A DNA stretch of 41,244 nucleotides from Bacteroides sp. (GTDB lineage: Bacteria; Bacteroidota; Bacteroidia; Bacteroidales; Bacteroidaceae). The stretch's first letter is position 1; the number at the start of each line of letters is the position of its first letter. The notes under the pieces are model-generated. The model worked only from the letters and a program-made list of their open reading frames with translations, was not told the DNA's origin and searched no databases. The stretch spans positions 44,837 to 86,080 of the forward strand of contig DXWV01000098.1 in the NCBI GenBank assembly GCA_019416685.1. Direction: 5' to 3'. The translations under genes and the position numbers were made by a program. This document shows positions 26,206-32,853 of the stretch, piece by piece.

Positions 26206-27138
26206 ATGAAAAAGATTCTACTACTTTTTGTGTCACTATTTAGTGTGGGATTGGGTTTTTCTCAACAAATAGGAGATGGTTATGCACAAACTATTAATAG
26301 TTTTAATAGTATATTAAATACAGGTATTTATGATTCAGACAAAGTTCAAACAAACTATCCTTATGAAATTCCTCAATGGCCTTGGAAATATTTATTTGTT
26401 ATGCGTCATAATGATTCAAACCTTAATTATCAATTTCAAATTTCCACAACTTTTGAACATGACGACCGAATCTTTTTTAGAAAACTGGCCCACTTGAAAA
26501 CGGATACTGAGTATAATAACAGTTGGCAGGAGTTTGCCACCAGAGGAGTAAATACTTTTAATGGGGTTCAAACAATTAATGGAGACCAGTATGTTAATGG
26601 AAATATACATGTAAACAAATACTTGTTTATTCCTTCTAATAGAGAATTGATTTTTGGTAATACTTCTGATAGAGATCATAGTTTACGAATATCATATAAT
26701 GGGAATGATAATAATGGTTCCTGTTATATTAATTATTCTGGAGACTTAAGATATCGTAATGGGTCTATGACCGATGATGTTCCAGTTGTCTTATTTTCAA
26801 AAGATAATAATGTTGGTATTGGTACACTGGACCCACAAGGATATAAATTAGCTGTTAATGGTACTATTCGTGCAAAAGAGATAAAAGTAGACTCTGATTG
26901 GGCAGACTTTGTTTTTAAGAAGGATTATAAGCTTCCTACATTAGGAGAGGTAAAGAAGCATATTGCAGAAAAAGGTACTTTACCAGGTATTCCTAGTGAA
27001 TCAGATGTTAAAGCCAATGGGGTTAGTTTGGGTGAAGTGAATGCTTTATTACTTCAAAAGATTGAGGAATTAACTCTGTATGTAATAAAGCAACAGGAAG
27101 AGATAAATGAATTGAAAGAACAATTAATATGTAAATGA
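26206..27138 (+). CDS. Exported pyocin-knob-like fibre protein, paralogue 3
   Basis: A 310-residue protein with a signal peptide ending LGFSQ. Residues about 25-105 (INSFNSILNTGIYDSD ... WPWKYLFVMRH ... FFRKLA ... NSWQEFATRG) fit the layout of pyocin-knob domains: a start 'N...L.TGIY', a central 'W.xLFV' strand, and a closing 'W..FA'. Such domains normally bind glycans at phage or pyocin fibre tips. Then comes a NxFNGVQTINGDQYVNGNI beta-repeat, and the shared C-terminal module with coiled coil. The last 4 bp overlap the next gene (ATGA). As a secreted bacterial protein it is more likely an adhesin than a virion part. Confidence 0.72.
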   Translation: MKKILLLFVSLFSVGLGFSQQIGDGYAQTINSFNSILNTGIYDSDKVQTNYPYEIPQWPWKYLFVMRHNDSNLNYQFQISTTFEHDDRIFFRKLAHLKTDTEYNNSWQEFATRGVNTFNGVQTINGDQYVNGNIHVNKYLFIPSNRELIFGNTSDRDHSLRISYNGNDNNGSCYINYSGDLRYRNGSMTDDVPVVLFSKDNNVGIGTLDPQGYKLAVNGTIRAKEIKVDSDWADFVFKKDYKLPTLGEVKKHIAEKGTLPGIPSESDVKANGVSLGEVNALLLQKIEELTLYVIKQQEEINELKEQLICK

Positions 27139-28328
27139 TTATGAGAAATATTATAATAATTTTATTTGTATTAGTATGTAATAATCTTCATATTTACTCT
27201 CGTGGTATAAGTGGTCCAACAAGGGTGGATGGAGGTGATTTAACTTCCTATATAGGTGACTTTAGTGGTATGGACTTTTCTGCGAAAGTGACATGGAGAG
27301 TGACTCATGGGCGTTTTAACAATCCACTTGGACCAACATCTGTTACGCAAACGGTAGCTAATAATATTGTGGTAATTATCTGGGATGATTCTGCAGAAAA
27401 AGGAGTTATTACAGCGTCAGCTGCAGGCATTGGTACTGTACGTTTGGAGGTCGATATTAATAGTGTTAAAAATATGTATATAACTGATTTTTGGTGCAAT
27501 GGAACTAAAGTTACTAATGATATTATAAGTCTTCCACTTGGAAAATCTGGCACTATTGAGTGTACTGTAACGGATTTAGAGTATCCTATTACACATATAA
27601 AAATGTCTTATCAATGGAGCATTCCAAAATCATGGGGAGGAGGGTTTCTTGGAGAGAAAAGAACTGTGAAAATTAATTATAATGCTGATACTGGAAATGG
27701 AGAGAAGATAGTAGTTACTCCTGTTGGGTATGGAGGTGTAATGGGGAATTCTAAAACGATAACTATCAAAAGAGACACTCCAACCCCGCCTCCTCCACCA
27801 CCTTTTGATGGGAATATTAAGAATGTCACAATAACATCTAATAAGACATATAAACATTCTAATATTTATGTTGAAAATGTGACGATTAAAAGTGGAGCTA
27901 ATGTAGTAATGAATGGCTATAATTCCGTTCGAATAGTTCCCGGTTTTACAGCAGAATTGGGTAGTACTATAAGAATATATAATGGTACGGTCTCTAATGC
28001 TCAAACAAGAACGATTGTAAATGAAGAGGAAGGGGGTACAAAAGAAAGTATTGAGGTAGATAAGAACATTGCAAAATTATATCAAAACTATCCCAGTCCA
28101 GCTTATTCTATGACCACTATTCCGTGCGTTATTCCCGAAAAAACGCGGAGTGCTTATATTCAAGTATATAATTTAATGGGAATCTTGGTCCTGAAAATAC
28201 CAATAACTTCTATTGGTCAAAATAGTATTGATGTAAACACTACAGAACTAACTAATGGAGTTTATATGTATTCTCTTATAGTTGATGATTGTTTGATTGA
28301 TACCAAACGAATGGTAGTAGCGAATTAG
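27135..28328 (+). CDS. Exported protein with Ig-like part, beta-solenoid segment and type IX (Por) sorting tail
   Basis: A 397-residue protein with an N-terminal signal peptide (MRNIIIILFVLVCNNLHIYS), beta-rich Ig-like segments to about residue 210, a proline linker (TPTPPPPPPF), and a NVTITSNKTYKHSNIYVENV ... GFTAELGSTIRIYN segment as found in many type IX cargo proteins. The last ~80 residues (LYQNYPSPAYSMTTIP ... YIQVYNLMGILVLKI ... LTNGVYMYSLIVDDC ... TKRMVVAN) match the Por secretion-system C-terminal sorting domain. Starts are possible at 27135 (ATGA overlap with the previous stop) or 27141; coupling favours 27135. Type IX machinery is generally lacking in gut Bacteroides, so how this tail is used is open. 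Confidence 0.8.
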   Translation: MIMRNIIIILFVLVCNNLHIYSRGISGPTRVDGGDLTSYIGDFSGMDFSAKVTWRVTHGRFNNPLGPTSVTQTVANNIVVIIWDDSAEKGVITASAAGIGTVRLEVDINSVKNMYITDFWCNGTKVTNDIISLPLGKSGTIECTVTDLEYPITHIKMSYQWSIPKSWGGGFLGEKRTVKINYNADTGNGEKIVVTPVGYGGVMGNSKTITIKRDTPTPPPPPPFDGNIKNVTITSNKTYKHSNIYVENVTIKSGANVVMNGYNSVRIVPGFTAELGSTIRIYNGTVSNAQTRTIVNEEEGGTKESIEVDKNIAKLYQNYPSPAYSMTTIPCVIPEKTRSAYIQVYNLMGILVLKIPITSIGQNSIDVNTTELTNGVYMYSLIVDDCLIDTKRMVVAN

Positions 28329-28329
28329 T

Positions 28330-28363
28330 AATTAAGGCAGTCTGATAAGCTGCCTTAATTTTT
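28330..28363 (+). terminator. Intrinsic terminator of the four-gene exported-protein operon
   Basis: An 11-bp perfect stem AATTAAGGCAG / CTGCCTTAATT (28330-28340, 28350-28360) with a 9-nt loop leads into a T run. It starts just after the stop codon of the last gene. Confidence 0.92.
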
Positions 28364-28487
28364 ATATTGCAGCAATAAAACGGCAATAGAATAGCGCCCA
28401 AAGTGACGTTTTGGGGTTCTTAATGATAAATACTAATTAAGAAAGAAAATACCCGATTTGTATTTGTAATTAATTGAAGATAAGTAA

Positions 28488-28533
28488 ATAAAAAAGAGGC
28501 TTCCTTGTTCGTCCGCCGACGAGGAAGCCTCTT
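28488..28533 (-). terminator. Leftward intrinsic terminator of the lysogeny operon
   Basis: A 12-bp perfect stem, plus-strand AAGAGGCTTCCT (28494-28505) and AGGAAGCCTCTT (28522-28533), is followed on the minus strand by a T run (28495-28489). It ends transcription from the repressor-HNH-Cys-rich gene set. The interval 28364-28487 between the two terminators is the likeliest place for the left boundary of the prophage. Confidence 0.88.
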
Positions 28534-28640
28534 AACACAAAAACTAAACTAGACTTATACTTTCAAAGTCTATGTTATAAGTTGAATATCATTCCTTTGC
28601 AAACATTGTATATTTGATGTCCGACAACAATACGGAAAAA

Positions 28641-28916
28641 CTAGTTCGTTTCCTGTAATATAATGTTACTTTTTGGCAAATGCTCCAATACTTCATCAAT
28701 GAATATTGAACGATAGTGAGGGCATTCGAGAACGCCCTTTTCTTTTGCTTCCCGGTATACTTTAGAAAATAGCTTTGCTTTATCTTTGTCGGTGGTCGGT
28801 ATCTCTTCTATGGGGGTAGTAAGAAATCGGCAGCCCCAACCTTTGCAAGTTAGGGTGAGAAAGCAATGTGGTTCATCTATTCTCTCATGTGAGCAAGTGG
28901 ATATTAGGTGGTTCAT
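28641..28916 (-). CDS. Small Cys-rich protein of the lysogeny operon
   Basis: A 91-residue protein with five Cys (including HERIDEPHCFLTLTCKGWGC and LECPHY) and several His, which could bind zinc; the pattern matches no family known to me. The second half is charged and helical (TDKDKAKLFSKVYREAKEKG). It is transcribed leftward behind the HNH and repressor genes with a 54-bp gap and ends before the terminator at 28488. Probably expressed in the lysogen. Function unknown. Confidence 0.6.
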   Translation of the reverse strand: MNHLISTCSHERIDEPHCFLTLTCKGWGCRFLTTPIEEIPTTDKDKAKLFSKVYREAKEKGVLECPHYRSIFIDEVLEHLPKSNIILQETN

Positions 28917-28970
28917 TAATCAATAGATAGTTGATTCGTTATTTTGGTGAAATCCTTGTTTGGTTTTAAT

Positions 28971-29834
28971 TCATCCTATTTTATTCGATTTTTCTAAATT
29001 ACATTTCTGGCAAAGCAGTTGCAAGTTCTCTACACTTGTATCTCCGCCTTTGGAGAATGGAATAATGTGATCTAAATGTAGGTTTTCGGTAGAGCCACAA
29101 TAAACGCATTTACCGCCATCTCTATTCCAAACGGTATCAACTACATCCCTCGGAATGGGAGGACGTTTATTTGCTTCTGGGAATATTTTTCCTTCATCTA
29201 TAAGTTCTTGAAGAGCAATTTTCTCTAGTTCTCTTTTTTTCTTGCGATCCTTTATGTTATCTTTGATATTATCAATTTCTCTCCTTTCTCTCTCTTTAAA
29301 TTCTTCGTTTATAATGTGCTTTCTTTGGTTTTCTCCATGTTCTATAGCTTCCGGACTATAATCCACTTCTAATATATCGGTATAATCCTCTAATTGTTTT
29401 TTTTCTAACCTTTTATTGCAATCAAAGTGAGTGTGTGGAGAAAGAACTTTAACTAAGCATTTTCCATGATATGGTATATTGACATTACCAATAGAGTCAC
29501 AGTTTATTGTTATTCTATTTGAAGTCCAATCCCCATCATAGTAAAATTCATCATTATCACAATATAATACAACATAAGGTGCATAGTTGATTCTTGCTGA
29601 ATGCAAGGATTTGAATCGTAAAATCTTTTTGTGTTGATCTAAATCTATCCACTCAAACATCATAGGGAATAGATTTTTATTAGTTATTCCAGTTAACCAC
29701 GTATTATTAAATCCTATAGATGCGGCACTTCTTATTTGTTCATCTGTTGGAAGATTAGTTTGAATTTGCGCTTCTTTTTCTGTCAATGAGTTTAACTTAT
29801 CTTTCTGTTTAAATAAGAAGTCTAATATTCCCAT
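28971..29834 (-). CDS. HNH endonuclease with long N-terminal extension
   Basis: A 287-residue protein. The C-terminal 50 residues are a clear HNH nuclease: Cys243-x2-Cys246, LHLDHIIPF (Asp255, His256), Asn270 in VENLQLL, and Cys275-x2-Cys278. The first ~165 residues are a separate mixed domain of unknown type, followed by a long charged helix/coiled coil (about 170-212). The gene starts 4 bp after the repressor gene ends, so both come from the lysogeny promoter. It may be a homing-type or packaging-associated nuclease, but expression with the repressor also fits superinfection defence; neither is shown. Confidence 0.85.
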   Translation of the reverse strand: MGILDFLFKQKDKLNSLTEKEAQIQTNLPTDEQIRSAASIGFNNTWLTGITNKNLFPMMFEWIDLDQHKKILRFKSLHSARINYAPYVVLYCDNDEFYYDGDWTSNRITINCDSIGNVNIPYHGKCLVKVLSPHTHFDCNKRLEKKQLEDYTDILEVDYSPEAIEHGENQRKHIINEEFKERERREIDNIKDNIKDRKKKRELEKIALQELIDEGKIFPEANKRPPIPRDVVDTVWNRDGGKCVYCGSTENLHLDHIIPFSKGGDTSVENLQLLCQKCNLEKSNKIG

Positions 29835-29838
29835 GATG

Positions 29839-30546
29839 CTATCTCCTTCTCGGTCTTACCGACTCAATTACATTAAAAATTTGTTTCACATCGCATAAGT
29901 CAAGAACCCGATCTGGATACATATCGTTCAAAGAGTGTATAGTAATGGTGTGATTTTCCACATCGTGATCAATGATACGTTTTACTACAATTCCATCTTC
30001 GTGTACTATCACAAAATCCCATTTGCGAAGATGTAATTTAGATGTAACCCAAAGATGAGGCTGTATCTCGCGGCAATATAATCTGTCACCTTCCAGGTAG
30101 CTTTCTTCGGTTCCGTTGTTCATGCTGTCACCCTTTACTTCAAAAGCTATATAGTTTCCGTGTCCTTCATGGTCTACGATGAAGGGAACTTTAGGAAGCT
30201 GTTCTATATAAGTACAGTCTGAATAGCCGTCAAGGTAGCCGGCGTATGCGAATTGATTTACAAGAGGTATGTATACTACATCTTGCTGGATGGGGACTGC
30301 TTCATTGTATTTGGGTGTAGGATTTGTATTGTTGAGCATTTCGCCTTCACCGGTAAGTATCCATTCAAAATTATAAGAAGGAAATGCACTAACTATCTTT
30401 TCACATGTAGCCCGAGAAGGGGTACGATGTTCATTAATGATTCTTGTTATAGTTACATTATTAGAAATGCCAATAACCTTACTGAATGAATTCTTATTCA
30501 GCCCTTCTCTTTCAATGATAAATTCTATTCTTTCCCAAGCTTCCAT
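29839..30546 (-). CDS. Prophage CI-type repressor (HTH plus S24 peptidase)
   Basis: A 235-residue lambda-CI/LexA-like regulator. An N-terminal XRE helix-turn-helix spans about residues 5-65 (NSFSKVIGISNNVTITRIIN). The C-terminal S24 autocleavage domain has a catalytic Ser141 in VKGDSMNNG and Lys189 in GIVVKRI, and the likely self-cleavage site is Ala102-Gly103 (FAYAGYL). It should bind the ACTAAC-N-GTTAGT operators just upstream and hold the rightward operon off, with induction by RecA-stimulated cleavage on DNA damage. It heads the leftward operon with the HNH gene 4 bp behind it. Confidence 0.93.
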   Translation of the reverse strand: MEAWERIEFIIEREGLNKNSFSKVIGISNNVTITRIINEHRTPSRATCEKIVSAFPSYNFEWILTGEGEMLNNTNPTPKYNEAVPIQQDVVYIPLVNQFAYAGYLDGYSDCTYIEQLPKVPFIVDHEGHGNYIAFEVKGDSMNNGTEESYLEGDRLYCREIQPHLWVTSKLHLRKWDFVIVHEDGIVVKRIIDHDVENHTITIHSLNDMYPDRVLDLCDVKQIFNVIESVRPRRR

Positions 30547-30556
30547 ATATGAAAAT

Positions 30557-30569
30557 ACTAACAGTTAGT
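30557..30569. promoter_or_regulatory. Operator O1
   Basis: ACTAACAGTTAGT is a 13-bp perfect palindrome with one central base, 11 bp before the repressor start. It overlaps the place expected for the repressor's own promoter, so it may be autoregulatory. Confidence 0.75.
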
Positions 30570-30585
30570 TAAATGTTGTAAATAA

Positions 30586-30591
30586 ACTAAC
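30586..30591. promoter_or_regulatory. Operator half-site
   Basis: ACTAAC, identical to one half of O1 and O2, lies between them. It could be a weak third site. Confidence 0.45.
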
Positions 30592-30607
30592 TTTTTATGA
30601 GTCAAAG

Positions 30608-30638
30608 TTTGCATTTATACTAACTGTTAGTATCTTTG
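30608..30638 (+). promoter_or_regulatory. Rightward early promoter (PR-like)
   Basis: TTTG (30608-30611), 19 bp, then TATCTTTG (30631-30638): a full match to the Bacteroides consensus. Operator O2 fills the end of the spacer and touches the -7 box, so bound repressor would block it. The transcript begins near 30645 with a (CAA)n leader. Confidence 0.82.
30619..30631. promoter_or_regulatory. Operator O2
   Basis: ACTAACTGTTAGT is a 13-bp palindrome that differs from O1 only at the central base. It lies within the early promoter. Confidence 0.78.
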
Positions 30639-30668
30639 CAACATCAACAACAACAACAACTACAAAGT

Positions 30669-30682
30669 AACGAAGTTTCGTT
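30669..30682 (+). promoter_or_regulatory. Leader hairpin before the first early gene
   Basis: AACGAAGTTTCGTT is a perfect palindrome in the leader, 43 bp before the ATG at 30725. It could tune translation or protect the 5' end. Short and uncertain. Confidence 0.35.
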
Positions 30683-30724
30683 GAGATAACCAAATTATTG
30701 ACATACCTAAAAAGGAGTAAGACA

Positions 30725-30967
30725 ATGAAAAAGTTCAATTTAAAAAAGATCATGACTGATGCACACATTCTTTTCCGCGCATTAAAAGAGAGAGGTATTT
30801 CATTTGGTGAGTGCCTAAAACGTATCTGGAATGAAGCAAAAAACTACTCATGTAAATATTTCGTGGAATACAAACCAACGAATTATAATGATAACTCTAC
30901 ACCGTCTTCTGATTATTATAATCCAAACAGTACTGGCAAATACGGAGCACATTACGTAGGAGATTAG
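30725..30967 (+). CDS. First early prophage gene, unknown function
   Basis: An 80-residue basic protein (MKKFNLKKIMTDAHILFRAL) with a helical N-terminal half and a Tyr/Asn/Ser-rich C-terminal half (NYNDNSTPSSDYYNPNSTGKY). The start is fixed by GGAG 8 nt upstream (30714-30717), an unusually good ribosome binding site for Bacteroides; an in-frame Met nine codons earlier lies before it. As the first gene after the early promoter, in Cro position, it could be a regulator, but no HTH is visible. Confidence 0.7.
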   Translation: MKKFNLKKIMTDAHILFRALKERGISFGECLKRIWNEAKNYSCKYFVEYKPTNYNDNSTPSSDYYNPNSTGKYGAHYVGD

Positions 30968-30969
30968 AT

Positions 30970-31440
30970 TCAAAATAAAGACCTGCAAAAAGGTGGTCCT
31001 CATAATCCGACATAAGGCTCCTGCAATGTTCAGCGCTGATAGTAAGGGAAACCAGTCGGGCAGGTTTTAATAATATCCGGTAAAAGCGTAGAGAATATCT
31101 TCTACCGGAACATATCGGAGTTCGACCGTTTCGGACAGGGGAGGCGACACCCCGTAACAACACACCCTGAAAAACTCGGAACTGGAAACAGAAGTAGACT
31201 TGAGTAGGGATACGGGTGCAGCCCCGGTGAAATCTGCCGCAGTTCGTATTGAGAAAGATACAAGAACTCCGAAGCATACCTGAGTAAACAGTAGAGTAGA
31301 CTTGTCCTCGAACGTAGCAGGGTAAAATAAAGAAGCCGACACGCCCCGAACGGTTATGCAGTGAAGATAGTAGCTGATAACTCCGGTGGAAAGACCTAAG
31401 AGAGGTTATCGGGGCACATTATTAATAATTAAAATTAGTA
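30970..31440 (+). ncRNA. Candidate large structured non-coding RNA / leader
   Basis: About 470 nt with no plausible plus-strand gene and a GC content visibly higher than the flanks. Pairings seen: GACCTGC (30980-30986) with GCAGGTT (31060-31066), enclosing CCGAC (31007-31011) with GTCGG (31055-31059); TCCGG (31076-31080) with CCGGA around an inner GTAGA/TCTAC; a long-range 8-bp helix CGGAGTTC (31116-31123) with GAACTCCG (31264-31271); GGGG...CCCC near 31138-31153; and GCCCCGA (31343-31349) with TCGGGGC (31409-31415) enclosing GTTAT/ATAAC and ACCT/AGGT hairpins. No RNA family could be recognised. It lies in the early operon before a small gene. Confidence 0.55.
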
Positions 31441-31445
31441 GAACG

Positions 31446-31658
31446 ATGGAAAATCAATTAATTACAGAAAATTACACACCTGCATTGCGGGATATGAACG
31501 TAGGTGACACTCTTATTTTTCCAGTGAAAGCACATAACTCGATCAAGTCAACTTTGATACCGCGTGTAAGGATAGAGCTTTGTGTGGAGAATGCGGATTG
31601 GGAAGTAGGAGAGATAGATAAAAAGAATGGTACTTTTCCAGTAAAGAGGATTTCATAA
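31446..31658 (+). CDS. Small prophage protein, unknown function
   Basis: A 70-residue protein (MENQLITENYTPALRDMNVG) with mixed charge and short beta-like segments (DTLIFPVKAH). The start at 31446 follows the structured RNA region directly; an earlier in-frame Met (31386) lies inside that RNA and is not used here. The stop overlaps the next start by one base (TAATG), so the two genes are translationally coupled. No family recognised. Confidence 0.65.
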   Translation: MENQLITENYTPALRDMNVGDTLIFPVKAHNSIKSTLIPRVRIELCVENADWEVGEIDKKNGTFPVKRIS

Positions 31659-32044
31659 TGGATACTCTTTCTTCTACAGAGATTCTGGTAGCAAAAGAAT
31701 ATTGTAAAGGACTTGCAGATAAGGAGGTAGCGGACAACCTGAATAAGTCTATCTGGACGGTAAAGACACAGAAGAGAACCATATACCGGAAATTGGGTAT
31801 ATCAAAAGATACAGAATTGCTATTGTATATGATATTTATCCGACTAAAACGTGACTTTGATTTGAAAGAAATACGAAAACATGGGATAGAACTTCTTTTC
31901 TCTGCTCTTTTCTTAACGATACAAATTACCTGTAACAACTTTGACTCCCGGAGAATGAAGACGCTAACACGAGTGCGTACATCAGTACGCTATACAAGGG
32001 TAGGGCGAAAAAATAATAATGACTTTAATTTTTTGGTAGCATGA
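31658..32044 (+). CDS. LuxR/GerE-type helix-turn-helix protein
   Basis: A 128-residue protein whose first ~50 residues are a LuxR-type HTH: LSSTEILVAKEYCKGLADKE ... VADNLNKSIWTVKTQKRTIYRKLGI. This is close to the GerE pattern, with the recognition helix around NKSIWTVKTQKRTIYRKLG. The rest is not a receiver or ligand domain, so the protein is a stand-alone DNA-binding module with a hydrophobic middle segment and a basic tail. It could act as a phage timing regulator. It overlaps both neighbours by 1 and 4 bp. Confidence 0.8.
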   Translation: MDTLSSTEILVAKEYCKGLADKEVADNLNKSIWTVKTQKRTIYRKLGISKDTELLLYMIFIRLKRDFDLKEIRKHGIELLFSALFLTIQITCNNFDSRRMKTLTRVRTSVRYTRVGRKNNNDFNFLVA

Positions 32045-32355
32045 TATATGAGGTTAATGGAAATCTCCGCTGCTCTATTCTTTTTGATGGAACAGCAGAG
32101 GCAAGACTATCCGATATTCTTACGGTCATGGATTCACATACATTTCCGAAACGTGAATCAGAAGGAATAGTAGGAGGTCCGGGACGGTTACAGAAATTAG
32201 TAGATGAGAAAAAGGTAAGAATGGAGTGCAGGAATAACAGAGAGTATTATAATGCTTCGGATGTATTACGACATGCTATTGTAAAATCGCGTAGACCACG
32301 TAAATTTAAAAAGAAACCAAATGAAAAAGTTAATAACAAACGTGCTATTGCTTAA
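32041..32355 (+). CDS. Small basic prophage protein, unknown function
   Basis: A 104-residue protein starting at the ATGA overlap with the LuxR-type gene. The first half (NLRCSILFDGTAEARLSDIL) is mixed; the segment GRLQKLVDEKKVRMECRNNREYYNASDVLRHAI looks like a winged or MerR-type recognition helix with a wing, and the tail is strongly basic (KSRRPRKFKKKPNEKVNNKR). A DNA-binding role is an inference. Confidence 0.65.
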   Translation: MIYEVNGNLRCSILFDGTAEARLSDILTVMDSHTFPKRESEGIVGGPGRLQKLVDEKKVRMECRNNREYYNASDVLRHAIVKSRRPRKFKKKPNEKVNNKRAIA

Positions 32356-32494
32356 CCTGTTGGCACTTCCATGCTGGTTAACCTTTAATGATGTTGACCC
32401 TGAAACAGGAAAGTTAAACCTATGGATAAACATTTTTGGCATCTTGTATTCAGTGTGGTTCTATCATAGGGTGTTAAAGAAGATATTCAAATAA
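32321..32494 (+). CDS. Small membrane protein
   Basis: A 57-residue frame (MKKLITNVLLLNLLALPCWL ... WINIFGILYSVWFYHRVLKK) overlapping the previous gene by 35 bp. It has two hydrophobic segments separated by a short acidic loop (NDVDPETGK) and a basic C-terminus, so it is probably a two-span inner-membrane protein. It ends 4 bp before the first tRNA-like element. Too small to assign; holin-like size but early position. Confidence 0.55.
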   Translation: MKKLITNVLLLNLLALPCWLTFNDVDPETGKLNLWINIFGILYSVWFYHRVLKKIFK

Positions 32495-32498
32495 TGTT

Positions 32499-32604
32499 GG
32501 AGGAATGGCGAAATTGGTAGACGCGCTACTCGACAATAGGGAATGTCAGCCCTTAGATGTAGTGAGTATGACAACTTGTCCCGGTTCGAGTCCGGGTTCC
32601 TTCA
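32499..32604 (+). tRNA. tRNA-Leu-like element with an expanded anticodon arm
   Basis: The acceptor stem is GGAGGAA (32499-32505) with TTCCTTC (32597-32603), one G-U, then discriminator A. A class-II D-arm (GCGAAATTGGTAGACGC) follows, and the T-arm CCCGG-TTCGAGT-CCGGG is perfect. A variable arm GAGT-ATGACA-ACTT marks it as Leu/Ser type. The total is 106 nt instead of about 85: between anticodon stem CTAC and GTAG there are about 29 nt, which contain a loop-like CTTAGAT (anticodon UAG, Leu) after roughly 21 extra nt that form GACA/TGTC. CCA is not encoded. Whether it matures to a working tRNA is doubtful. Confidence 0.6.
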
Positions 32605-32853
32605 CAAGACCTCAGCGGAGGAAGTACTCAACATGAATTTTTATTAGACTTGAAGTTGCTATCACTCGTGAGAGTAGTAGTAGACAAAAAAAATATTATT
32701 AACTAACAATGCCGATGTAAAGGACATCGTCGGGAGTATGCCCCGGTTTAATTTTTAATTTTATAAATATCTCCCGGTGTGACTTGGTTGTCTATCCGGG
32801 AACTACTTTGTTAACCTGCCTGCAAGGTCTGTGAAGATATGGTAGGCGAACAA
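32605..32853 (+). ncRNA. Structured non-coding stretch between the tRNA-like elements
   Basis: No gene is present. Hairpins seen are CCTC-agcg-GAGG (about 32610-32621) and CGATGT-aaagg-ACATCG. The segments CGGGAG (32730s) with CTCCCG (32770s) compete with TCCCGG/CCGGGA, so two alternative folds are possible. GCCT...AGGC closes the last ~30 nt. It is probably part of one longer RNA running from 32499 to the terminator at 33131. Confidence 0.45.

Noticed and set aside
31200..31260. Words such as GGTGAAATCTGCCGCAG resembling the B12-box of cobalamin riboswitches
   Set aside because: The conserved spacing and the rest of the riboswitch core are absent, and the downstream gene is a small phage protein, not a cobalamin or TonB gene.
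30897..31342. Two overlapping minus-strand open frames (126 and 91 codons) across the structured RNA region
   Set aside because: They run against the early operon, have no start signals, and their composition is Ser/Arg/Cys-rich as expected from reading a structured RNA backward.
31343..31415. A 73-nt segment closed by a 7-bp GCCCCGA/TCGGGGC stem, the exact size of a tRNA
   Set aside because: It lacks a GTTCGA-type T-loop, a D-loop GG and a readable anticodon arm, so it is listed only as part of the structured RNA.
30970..31440. Possibility that the structured region is a group I or group II intron
   Set aside because: No recognisable P7/P3 core or domain V, no homing or maturase gene within it, and it does not interrupt a gene.
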